Of a stretch of 5,231 bases of DNA, positions 1 through 4,387 are shown piece after piece. Numbering within the stretch: the stretch's first letter is position 1; the number at the start of each line of letters is the position of its first letter. The notes under the pieces were generated by a model. That model saw only the letters and a list, made by a program, of their open reading frames with translations. It did not search any database and had not been told where the DNA came from. The DNA comes from Methanothrix sp. GTDB taxonomy: Archaea > Halobacteriota > Methanosarcinia > Methanotrichales > Methanotrichaceae. Location: assembly GCA_023229165.1 (NCBI GenBank), contig JALNZQ010000196.1, positions 1 through 5,231 on the forward strand, in the 5' to 3' direction. A program made the position numbers and the translations under genes.

Positions 1-1799
1 CTGCACTCCTCTTTATCCGTCACTGCAGAAAAAGTGACATGAGCAAAGGCCAGATCCCTGAGAATATCGGCGTGCTCCAGGGGAGCCGTCTCCAGCGTGT
101 AATACTCCAGGGCACGCTCGCAGGCAACGATTGCTTTCCGACAATTTTCCGCCTTGTCCTCCATTTCAGCCAACGTGATGAAGCTGTAGCCCAGGTTTTT
201 GAGAGCATCGGCGTGCTCTGCCGGGCTTATCCTCTCATAGACTCTAATGGCGGCCTGGCAGGCCTGTATTGCCTGCCGGCAGTTCTCCTTGCATTCCTGC
301 ACCTCGGCCAGAGCCGAATAAGCCGCCCAGAGCAAAATCTGCGTCTGAGCATACTCATCAGGGTATATTTTCGCATTATAGATCTGCAAAGCCTCGAGAG
401 CGGCAGATATGGCCTTCTTGCAGTCTTCTGCTTTGGCTTCAGTCGATATTTCCAGATCCGCCAGCATTATGGCCGTCATGGCCAGATCCCTGCAACAGGA
501 AGCAAACTGCAACGGCTGGGCGGCCCAGGCCCTGTAAGAATGCAGCCGGTCCTCACAGGCCTGCAGAGCAAGAGCGCAGTTCTCAGCCCGGTACTCGATA
601 TCGGTTAAGGTAAGATAGGCCAGCCAGAGGCTGCCTTTGGCTTCGGCATAATCCTCGGGAGAGTCTTCCAGGGAAAAGACGCATAGAGCCTTTTGAGCTG
701 CCTGGATGGCCTTCATGCAGCAGCCTATTTTATCTACCCACTGTCCCTGGGTAAGATAGACGTTGGCCAAATTGTTTTGAGCCGTTGCATAAAGCCTGGG
801 GAACTCTTCCAGTGAATAAATCTGCAGAGCATTGCTGTAAGCCGCCAGTGCAAGCCGGCAGTTTTCCAGGCACCCTTGTTCGCTCCCTTCCTCTGCATCT
901 TTCTCTTTCGCTGCCTCATTTTCATTTGCCGGCTCATTCTCTTCGGCTAAGGCGAGGTATGCATTCCCCAGATTGTTCTGCGAGGCGGCGTAGGCCTGCG
1001 GCTGCTCCTCTTTCGTTCTATAGAGCAGCGCCTCCCTGCATGCGGCAAGAGCCAACCGGCAGTTTCCTGCCTTATCCTCGGTCTCGGAAAGGGAGAGATA
1101 GGCTATGGCCAGATTGTTTTTCATAGCTGCATATTGCAGAGGACTATGTGCTGGAGAATAAACCTGGATGGCTTGCTGGTAAGCTAGAATGGCCTTCTTG
1201 CAGTTTTTTGCATGATCGGCAGCATTTGCTGCCTGGGCCAGCGTCAGATAGCTGCTGCCCAGGTTGGCCATAGCTGCGGCAAATTGCAGTGGGCTGTCTT
1301 TGAGGTTATAGACGCGAAGCGCAGCTTTGCAGGCATCTACTGCCCTTTTGCCGTTATCTCGCCGGCTCTCCAGCTCCGCCAGTTTTCGGTAGGCACCGCC
1401 CAGTTCATTTTGGAGGCAAGCATGCTCTTCAGGGGTGGCGGCCAAAGAAAAGAAGGGCAGAGATTCTTCCCAGCAATGGGTAGCATGCTTGAGGTTTTTG
1501 GCTCGATTTGCGATGTCTGCCATAGAAGCATAGGCGAAGCCCAGGCCTCTCATGGCTTTAGCGCGAGGTATTGGGTAGCGCTCCGGAGTATAAACGAGCA
1601 GAGCTTTTTCATAGGCATCAATGGCGCGCTCGCAGCTCTTCAAATCATTTTTTTGCTTGATAATTTCCAGGCAATTGTCGCCTATCTTTCTTTGTATGTT
1701 GCTGCGCTGCACACTGTCCATCTCAAAGGCCAGCATCTTCTCGTAGACGATCAGGGCCTTTTCATATTCTGAATTGAGATGCGTTTTTTTGCTCTGCAA
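1..1799 (-). CDS. Large tetratricopeptide-repeat (TPR) protein, 3' end beyond window
   Basis: The minus frame is open from base 1799 to base 1 with no stop, giving 599 visible residues of a longer protein. I count eleven repeat units of a TPR-like helix pair. Each carries a core like E-N-C-R-K-A-I-x-A-C-x-x-A-L-x-x-Y followed by a linker and N-L-G-x-A-Y-x-x-L-A-E. The landmark Cys falls near residues 56, 109, 200, 247, 314, 361, 408, 460, 507 and 553; unit 3 has Gly at about 150 instead. The commonest spacing is 47 residues, longer than the classic 34-residue TPR. An acidic Glu/Lys/Asn-rich insert at about residues 286-310 splits units 5 and 6. There is no signal peptide or membrane segment, so it is probably a cytoplasmic scaffold for protein-protein contacts; partners are unknown. 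The start is chosen as TTG at 1799, after GGAGG; ATG at 1736 or 1721 are alternatives, and an in-frame stop lies at 1866-1868. The family call is firm, the precise role unknown. Confidence 0.9.
   Translation of the reverse strand, partial: MQSKKTHLNSEYEKALIVYEKMLAFEMDSVQRSNIQRKIGDNCLEIIKQKNDLKSCERAIDAYEKALLVYTPERYPIPRAKAMRGLGFAYASMADIANRAKNLKHATHCWEESLPFFSLAATPEEHACLQNELGGAYRKLAELESRRDNGKRAVDACKAALRVYNLKDSPLQFAAAMANLGSSYLTLAQAANAADHAKNCKKAILAYQQAIQVYSPAHSPLQYAAMKNNLAIAYLSLSETEDKAGNCRLALAACREALLYRTKEEQPQAYAASQNNLGNAYLALAEENEPANENEAAKEKDAEEGSEQGCLENCRLALAAYSNALQIYSLEEFPRLYATAQNNLANVYLTQGQWVDKIGCCMKAIQAAQKALCVFSLEDSPEDYAEAKGSLWLAYLTLTDIEYRAENCALALQACEDRLHSYRAWAAQPLQFASCCRDLAMTAIMLADLEISTEAKAEDCKKAISAALEALQIYNAKIYPDEYAQTQILLWAAYSALAEVQECKENCRQAIQACQAAIRVYERISPAEHADALKNLGYSFITLAEMEDKAENCRKAIVACERALEYYTLETAPLEHADILRDLAFAHVTFSAVTDKEEC
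103..1660 (-). repeat. Eleven degenerate TPR units of about 47 residues
   Basis: The repeat-coding stretch of the TPR gene. Distances between equivalent Cys codons (at 1632, 1473, 1200, 1059, 858, 717, 576, 420, 279 and 141, with a Gly codon at 1350 for unit 3) are mostly 138-159 bases. The exceptions are 123 bases (unit 2 to 3) and 201 bases (unit 5 to 6, because of the acidic insert). The units are clear at protein level but diverged at DNA level, so this is an old repeat array and not a recent expansion. Confidence 0.8.
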
Positions 1800-1810
1800 T
1801 GACGAATTCG

Positions 1811-1815
1811 CCTCC
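1811..1815 (-). promoter_or_regulatory. Shine-Dalgarno GGAGG deciding the TTG start of the TPR gene
   Basis: On the minus strand GGAGG is followed by 11 nt and then TTG (1799-1797). No ATG or GTG occurs in frame between the upstream stop (1866-1868) and ATG 1736, so this site is the best reason to prefer TTG 1799. The spacing is slightly long. Confidence 0.5.
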
Positions 1816-1916
1816 GTTTGTTTTTCCAAATACAAATGGATCTCGCCGCTACTTCTAATCTTCGCCTATCCCATCACATCCTGCAATGCTAAGAATTTTT
1901 GACATTTGGCGGCGAA

Positions 1917-1930
1917 CTTATTTAAAATAC
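1917..1930 (-). promoter_or_regulatory. Candidate TATA box for the TPR gene
   Basis: The minus strand reads GTATTTTAAATAAG in an AT-rich stretch about 120 bases before the TPR start. If used, with initiation about 25 nt downstream, the leader would be roughly 95 nt. No clear BRE precedes it, and AT-rich sequence gives such matches easily. Confidence 0.3.
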
Positions 1931-1938
1931 CGAAAGTG

Positions 1939-2061
1939 TTAAATCCGATGAGATCGAATAGTATAATAGAAAAAATTGTTATCATCAATGATGATGTTGA
2001 TAAGAGTTCTGCCAAAAACGGAGAGTTCAGGTCCTAAACCTCCTTCCTGAACCCCTCCCAC
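1939..2061 (-). other. Doubtful 40-codon open frame in AT-rich intergenic DNA
   Basis: A GTG-started frame reads V-G-G-V-Q-E-G-G-L-G-P-E-L-S-V-F-G and then an Ile/Asn/Phe/Tyr-rich tail to TAA. The open frame continues upstream of the GTG to a TGA. The first half has a protein-like look, while the tail mirrors the local AT bias. No good ribosome binding site is placed for the GTG, and I recognise no family. It could be a relic of a lost gene or chance. Confidence 0.15.
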
Positions 2062-2140
2062 CTCATTATACTTCTTTATCGTTTTTTGATTTACACTTGA
2101 TCAATGACACCTCAAATATATTATCATAAAATTTTAAAAA

Positions 2141-2236
2141 TCATCTAATGACCACTACGTCTAGGAGGAGCAAAATAGCTCCAAAAAAGCCCACCATGGT
2201 GATTATCGTCTCGGTATTTATCTCTGGGTTATGCAC
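2141..2236 (-). pseudogene. Short hydrophobic open frame, possible C-terminal membrane-protein remnant
   Basis: From GTG 2236 the minus strand encodes 31 residues ending in a strongly hydrophobic run, M-V-G-F-F-G-A-I-L-L-L-L-D-V-V-V-I-R, then TGA. The same frame is open further upstream, back to a TAG near 2325, and reads protein-like (Y-I-L-D-Q-L-S-A-W-P-V-H-N-P-E-I-N-T), but it has no ATG except the internal one at 2197. The shape is that of the last transmembrane helix of a larger protein, lying right after the truncated toxin in a different frame. It may be the far side of a deletion, or a genuine small membrane peptide. I recognise no family. Confidence 0.3.
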
Positions 2237-2300
2237 GGGCCATGCGCTAAGTTGATCTAGAATATATAGTTTTCCGGATATGAGGGCATTTAGGCACGTT

Positions 2301-2348
2301 TCAGATCTTCCACCCAGCAGCTACACCGGCATCAACTGCTATTGTCAT
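2301..2348 (-). pseudogene. Truncated PIN-domain (VapC/FitB-like) toxin, N-terminal remnant
   Basis: ATG at 2348 overlaps the antitoxin stop as ATGA, the usual arrangement of a translationally coupled antitoxin-toxin pair. The frame reads M-T-I-A-V-D-A-G-V-A-A-G-W-K-I and then TGA. This resembles the first beta strand of PIN-domain RNases, which typically start like M-x-I-V-V-D-A-S-V-A-V-K-W; the Asp at residue 6 matches the first metal-binding Asp. A complete toxin is about 130-150 residues, so only the first tenth remains. No PIN-like continuation is visible in any minus frame of the next 160 bases, which argues for a deletion and not a single frameshift. The assignment rests on a short stretch plus context. 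Confidence 0.6.
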
Positions 2349-2560
2349 CGCTCCCGGTCCTCGCGGATAAGCTCAGCTGAATCTGGAAACGTCCTGCCCT
2401 TCAGTCTCTCTCGAATCTTCAGGGCAATCAGGCGAGCCTGGGAACTATCCACCTTGACCGATTGCTCCAGGATATGCAAAACTTCCGCCTCCAGGGAACG
2501 ATCGTTATCACGGGCGCGAGCTTTCAGGCGCTCCACGACAGAGTCGTCTAGATTTCGCAC
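2345..2560 (-). CDS. FitA/VapB-type ribbon-helix-helix antitoxin, orphaned
   Basis: 71 residues from GTG 2560. The N-terminal V-R-N-L-D-D-S-V-V-E-R-L-K-A-R-A followed by R-S-L-E-A-E-V-L-H-I-L-E is the signature of FitA-like antitoxins, which dimerise through a ribbon-helix-helix fold, bind their own promoter and neutralise a PIN RNase through the C-terminal tail. In-frame codons upstream of the GTG spell G-G-S-T-A-Q-I-I, matching the usual N-terminal strand of the family (M-x-S-T-A-Q-I-I-V-R-N-L), but no ATG, GTG or TTG precedes them. The natural start position is ATT (2587-2585). Either translation uses ATT, or it begins at GTG 2560 with a shortened DNA-binding strand, or the start was lost. 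The toxin gene that follows is truncated, so the antitoxin has no partner here. Family call firm, activity uncertain. Confidence 0.8.
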   Translation of the reverse strand: MRNLDDSVVERLKARARDNDRSLEAEVLHILEQSVKVDSSQARLIALKIRERLKGRTFPDSAELIREDRER

Positions 2561-2598
2561 GATGATCTGAGCCGTACTGCCACCAATGAGATCATAAT

Positions 2599-2610
2599 GA
2601 TAGTATAATC
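2599..2610 (-). promoter_or_regulatory. Candidate TATA box for the antitoxin gene
   Basis: The minus strand reads GATTATACTATC, preceded by CTAAGA, which could serve as a BRE. Initiation about 25 nt downstream would fall near base 2580, past the ATT at 2587 but ahead of GTG 2560. If this is the promoter, it favours the GTG start and a leader of about 20 nt. Confidence 0.35.
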
Positions 2611-2629
2611 TTAGAAAATTGAAAGCCAG

Positions 2630-2664
2630 AAAAGAAAATAAAAGGGCGCTGGGGCCGGTGGCCC
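2630..2664 (-). terminator. Hairpin plus T-rich tract after the small exported gene
   Basis: On the minus strand GGGCC-ACC-GGCCC (2664-2652) forms a perfect 5-bp GC stem with a 3-nt loop, beginning at the gene's TAG stop. After seven bases it is followed by CCCTTTTATTTTCTTTT (down to 2630). A GC stem followed by T runs fits archaeal intrinsic termination, which relies mainly on the T tract. It would separate the exported-protein genes from the antitoxin. Confidence 0.6.
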
Positions 2665-3101
2665 TAGACTCCGCCCAAGTAGCCGTCTCCTACATAGGAT
2701 GACGAATTTCTATATGACGATATTGCGCCCTCCGGCAGCAGATTGATATCATTCGTCGTGTACTTTGCGCCGGCACCCTTGTTCGACCCATCAATAGTAT
2801 GCACGATGCCGCCCTGGGTGGTGTTGTTGGCGAGGAGGTAGGGCTTGGTGAGATCCACCGGACCTGTAACCTTCTGCATGAGCAAATTGGCATCCTGCCC
2901 GAAGTTGTTCTGTACCCAGGCATTCCATTGATCTATTAGGGCGTTGAAGGTTGTGGCATCTCCGCCTTGCATGTACTTCTCATGCGCTTCGCCGAGTTGG
3001 TAGGACAGGCGCAGGCCGCCCATGATGGCCTGCTGCTGGTCGGTATAGTCTGCGGCCATAGTCAGGCCCACTATGCATAAAAATATAGCAATATACTTCA
3101 T
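2664..3101 (-). CDS. Small exported protein of unknown function
   Basis: 145 residues from ATG 3101. The start M-K-Y-I-A-I-F-L-C-I-V-G-L-T-M-A is a compact signal peptide with probable cleavage after T-M-A (residue 16). The mature part begins with a region likely to be helical (about 20-80, including Q-Q-Q-A-I-M-G-G-L-R-L-S-Y and N-A-L-I-D-Q-W-N-A-W-V). A Gly/Asn/Thr/Ser-rich tail with little predicted order follows, containing sequons N-N-T-T and N-S-S and ending Y-L-G-G-V. There is no membrane anchor and there are no Cys residues after the signal peptide. It starts 52 bases after the stop of the preceding exported gene and could share its transcript; GGAG and GTGAT lie 12 and 6 nt before the ATG. 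A terminator-like hairpin begins at its stop. It is not a paralogue of the two genes upstream. I recognise no family. Confidence 0.8.
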   Translation of the reverse strand: MKYIAIFLCIVGLTMAADYTDQQQAIMGGLRLSYQLGEAHEKYMQGGDATTFNALIDQWNAWVQNNFGQDANLLMQKVTGPVDLTKPYLLANNTTQGGIVHTIDGSNKGAGAKYTTNDINLLPEGAISSYRNSSSYVGDGYLGGV

Positions 3102-3153
3102 CTATTCATCACTCTCCAATATTTTATCACATTTGCTCCGTCCAGTGAGCACT

Positions 3154-3630
3154 CTATCGGAACACCGGCGGCAGTGCGTAGTTTGCACTACTGACACCAT
3201 TTGCAATAGCATTACCTCTATCCACATAGACCGGATTTCGTGTGTAAGGATCTATGTAGAAATACTTGGTTTCCCCGGTGCTGGGAATTTTGTAGGCATA
3301 AATCGAATACCCCGTGTAGGGATCCTTTTCAACTTCTCCTATCCAGCCATCGGTTAAATTGAGAGACTTCCAGGTATTAAATGGATCATCTACCAGCTTT
3401 CCATTCTGAATCAGGCTTCCCTTGGGCGCGTTTCCCCAGTTCCACAGGCTGACTTTGCTGCTATTATTGTCGGCGGCAGACGTCTGTGTATCATTGGCCT
3501 TTAAGGTGCCAATCACACTCCTGCCGTAATCTCCACCCACACTCTGGAAACGGCTCGTGTCCTGGGCATGGCAATCCACTGCCAAAAGACAAGCTATTAG
3601 TACCACCATTACTGCCAATGCAGTCTTCAT
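3154..3630 (-). CDS. Exported Y-x-D-P-repeat protein, paralogue 1
   Basis: 158 residues from ATG 3630. Residues 1-22 form a signal peptide (M-K-T-A-L-A-V-M-V-V-L-I-A-C-L-L-A-V-D-C-H-A), with cleavage expected before Q-D-T-S-R-F-Q-S-V-G-G-D. It is plainly homologous to the next gene upstream (3724-4266): shared Q-D-T-S-R-F-Q-S-V-G-G-D, K-A-N-D-T-Q, L-W-N-W-G-x-x-P-K-G, and the C-terminal L-P-P-V-F. In the second half a 12-residue repeat starts at residues 101, 113 and 125 (E-K-D-P-Y-T-G, Y-K-I-P-S-T-G, Y-I-D-P-Y-T-R). Sequons N-D-T, N-S-S and N-L-T suggest N-glycosylation outside the cell. GGTGGGG lies 5 nt before the ATG, and it has its own promoter (3665-3682). No enzyme motif is visible. 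I recognise no named family; a structural or binding role at the cell surface is inference. Confidence 0.85.
   Translation of the reverse strand: MKTALAVMVVLIACLLAVDCHAQDTSRFQSVGGDYGRSVIGTLKANDTQTSAADNNSSKVSLWNWGNAPKGSLIQNGKLVDDPFNTWKSLNLTDGWIGEVEKDPYTGYSIYAYKIPSTGETKYFYIDPYTRNPVYVDRGNAIANGVSSANYALPPVFR
3223..3330 (-). repeat. 12-residue Y-x-D-P-x-T-G repeat, three units (paralogue 1)
   Basis: Three consecutive 36-base units encode E-K-D-P-Y-T-G, Y-K-I-P-S-T-G and Y-I-D-P-Y-T-R, each beginning exactly 12 residues after the last and separated by aromatic-rich strands such as Y-S-I-Y-A and E-T-K-Y-F. The pattern suggests alternating short beta strands and Asp-Pro/Gly turns. Confidence 0.65.
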
Positions 3631-3664
3631 ACTGACCCCACCAATCTAGCATCAATGCGAAGCG

Positions 3665-3682
3665 ATAAAAGGCTTTCGCGTG
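3665..3682 (-). promoter_or_regulatory. BRE/TATA promoter of exported paralogue 1
   Basis: The minus strand reads CACGCGAAAGCCTTTTAT, with CTTTTAT (3671-3665) as TATA box and GCGAAAG-like sequence upstream as BRE. The TATA box ends 34 nt before the ATG. The same string, with one change (GCC to GGC), sits 35 nt before paralogue 2. Initiation about 25 nt downstream would leave a leader of roughly 10 nt containing GGTGGGG. Confidence 0.65.
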
Positions 3683-3723
3683 TCTGAGTCATTCTTGCTG
3701 CTTATCCAAATTTTCTTTCCTAT

Positions 3724-4266
3724 CTAACTGAAGATCGGCGGCAGAGGAGAATTCTTTTGCTCCACGTATTGGCCGGAAACGGGCGCAAAGCTGGTATAGG
3801 TCGGCACTCCGGTTTCGGGGTTAAAGTAGACGTAAATCGTCTTTCCCGATTTGGAATCCGTGTACGTATAGTAAGACTGGCCATTGACCGGGTCGACATA
3901 AGTTGTAACCGGCTCACCCGTTTGAGGATCCGTATAGGAATAAGCAGGAGACGCAGTTCCATAGGGATCAACGAAAGAATCTCCCAGCCAATTCTTGGTA
4001 ACATTCAGCGTTTTCATTGAATATTTAGGATCGGCGATAAGGTTACCATCAACAACCAGGGTTCCCTTGGGCGAACTTCCCCAGTTCCACAAGGTGCCAT
4101 TATTGCCGCCTGAGGCAGCCGGCTGTGTATCATTGGCTTTTATGGTGCTGATCATTTTCTTGCCGAAATCTCCGCCCACGCTCTGGAAACGGCTCGTGTC
4201 CTGGGCATAGCAGCCCGCTGCTAATAGGCATACTACCAGCACTACTACTGCAAAAGCAGTCTTCAT
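3724..4266 (-). CDS. Exported Y-x-D-P-repeat protein, paralogue 2
   Basis: 180 residues from ATG 4266. The signal peptide is residues 1-21 (M-K-T-A-F-A-V-V-V-L-V-V-C-L-L-A-A-G-C-Y-A), with cleavage expected before Q-D-T-S-R-F. The mature protein has the shared N-terminal block (to about residue 48), L-W-N-W-G-S-S-P-K-G at 59-68, then tandem 12-residue repeats at residues 111, 123, 135 and 147 (Y-T-D-P-Q-T-G, Y-V-D-P-V-N-G, Y-T-D-S-K-S-G, Y-F-N-P-E-T-G), preceded by a variant at about 98. It ends L-P-P-I-F-S. Sequons N-D-T, N-G-T and N-V-T are present. The frame stays open upstream to an ATG at 4374, but the promoter lies inside that extension and the extension hides the signal peptide, so 4266 is the start. 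It is a tandem paralogue of 3154-3630 with one more repeat unit. Function unknown; it is probably a surface or extracellular structural protein. Confidence 0.85.
   Translation of the reverse strand: MKTAFAVVVLVVCLLAAGCYAQDTSRFQSVGGDFGKKMISTIKANDTQPAASGGNNGTLWNWGSSPKGTLVVDGNLIADPKYSMKTLNVTKNWLGDSFVDPYGTASPAYSYTDPQTGEPVTTYVDPVNGQSYYTYTDSKSGKTIYVYFNPETGVPTYTSFAPVSGQYVEQKNSPLPPIFS
3793..3975 (-). repeat. 12-residue Y-x-D-P-x-T-G repeat, four to five units (paralogue 2)
   Basis: Units start at residues 111, 123, 135 and 147 with an exact 12-residue (36-base) period, plus a weaker first copy F-V-D-P-Y-G at about 98. Between the turns run Tyr/Thr/Val-rich strands (Y-Y-T-Y, T-I-Y-V-Y), typical of beta structure. 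Confidence 0.7.
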
Positions 4267-4301
4267 ACCAAACCCCACATACAAAATAAGGCTGCGGAGA
4301 A

Positions 4302-4326
4302 ATAAAAGCCTTTCGCGTGAGGCTTT
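4302..4326 (-). promoter_or_regulatory. BRE/TATA promoter of exported paralogue 2 with overlapping inverted repeat
   Basis: The TATA box CTTTTAT (4308-4302) follows CGAAAGG (4315-4309), 35 nt before ATG 4266, as in paralogue 1. Here, unlike there, AAAGCCT and AGGCTTT form a perfect 7-bp inverted repeat with an 8-nt spacer (4305-4311 and 4320-4326) covering BRE and TATA. This could be an operator where a repressor would block TBP/TFB. GGGG lies 6 nt before the ATG as a weak ribosome binding site. Confidence 0.6.
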
Positions 4327-4348
4327 CGTCGATCTCTTCGGATGTTCC

Positions 4349-4378
4349 AAAAAAGGGGATGACGGGCAGATCACGCCC
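4349..4378 (-). terminator. Candidate terminator after the beta-helix gene
   Basis: The minus strand reads GGGC-GTGATCT-GCCC (4378-4364), then GTCATCCCC and six T (4354-4349), starting 10 bases after the TGA-side end of the beta-helix gene and before the paralogue 2 promoter. The stem is only 4 bp, so the T run is the stronger evidence. Confidence 0.4.
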
Positions 4379-4387
4379 TGCTATGAT

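Larger units (their letters stand above)
1800..2140. other. AT-rich intergenic region with a 7-bp inverted repeat
   Basis: No supported gene lies here. It holds the TPR leader, the candidate TATA box, the doubtful 40-codon frame, and one inverted repeat: GTTCAGG (2025-2031) and CCTGAAC (2046-2052) around a 14-nt loop. On the minus strand that loop carries AAGGAGG, a ribosome-binding-site-like string with no good start after it. A short ATCATC-AAT-GATGAT hairpin lies at 1981-1995. The base composition is markedly more AT-rich than the flanking genes. Confidence 0.5.

Noticed and set aside
39..608. Plus-strand open frame of 189 codons
   Set aside because: It lies antisense to the TPR repeats, whose minus frame has a clear protein pattern over the whole stretch; the plus product has no recognisable pattern.
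1212..1772. Plus-strand open frame of 186 codons
   Set aside because: A mirror of the TPR gene's first four units; no ribosome binding site or family pattern.
1981..2006. ATCATC-AAT-GATGAT palindrome as an operator
   Set aside because: Short, AT-rich and far from any supported start; expected by chance in such sequence.
2167..2182. GGAGC-AAAATA-GCTCC hairpin as a terminator
   Set aside because: It has a 5-bp stem, but its A/T run falls on the plus-strand side where no gene ends; on the minus strand the T run precedes the stem.
2280..2570. Plus-strand 96-codon Ser/Arg-rich frame
   Set aside because: Antisense to the antitoxin; composition is what antisense of such a gene gives.
3720..4004. 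Minus-strand 94-codon frame overlapping paralogue 2
   Set aside because: Out-of-frame shadow of the repeat region; no signal peptide or start context.
4206..4266. Lipoprotein signal (L-L-A-A-G-C) in paralogue 2
   Set aside because: Position -3 is Ala and not Leu/Val/Ile, and paralogue 1 has V-D-C at the same place; cleavage after C-Y-A / C-H-A fits both.
4267..4374. 36-residue N-terminal extension of exported paralogue 2 from ATG 4374
   Set aside because: The BRE/TATA promoter shared with paralogue 1 lies inside it, and it would bury the signal peptide.
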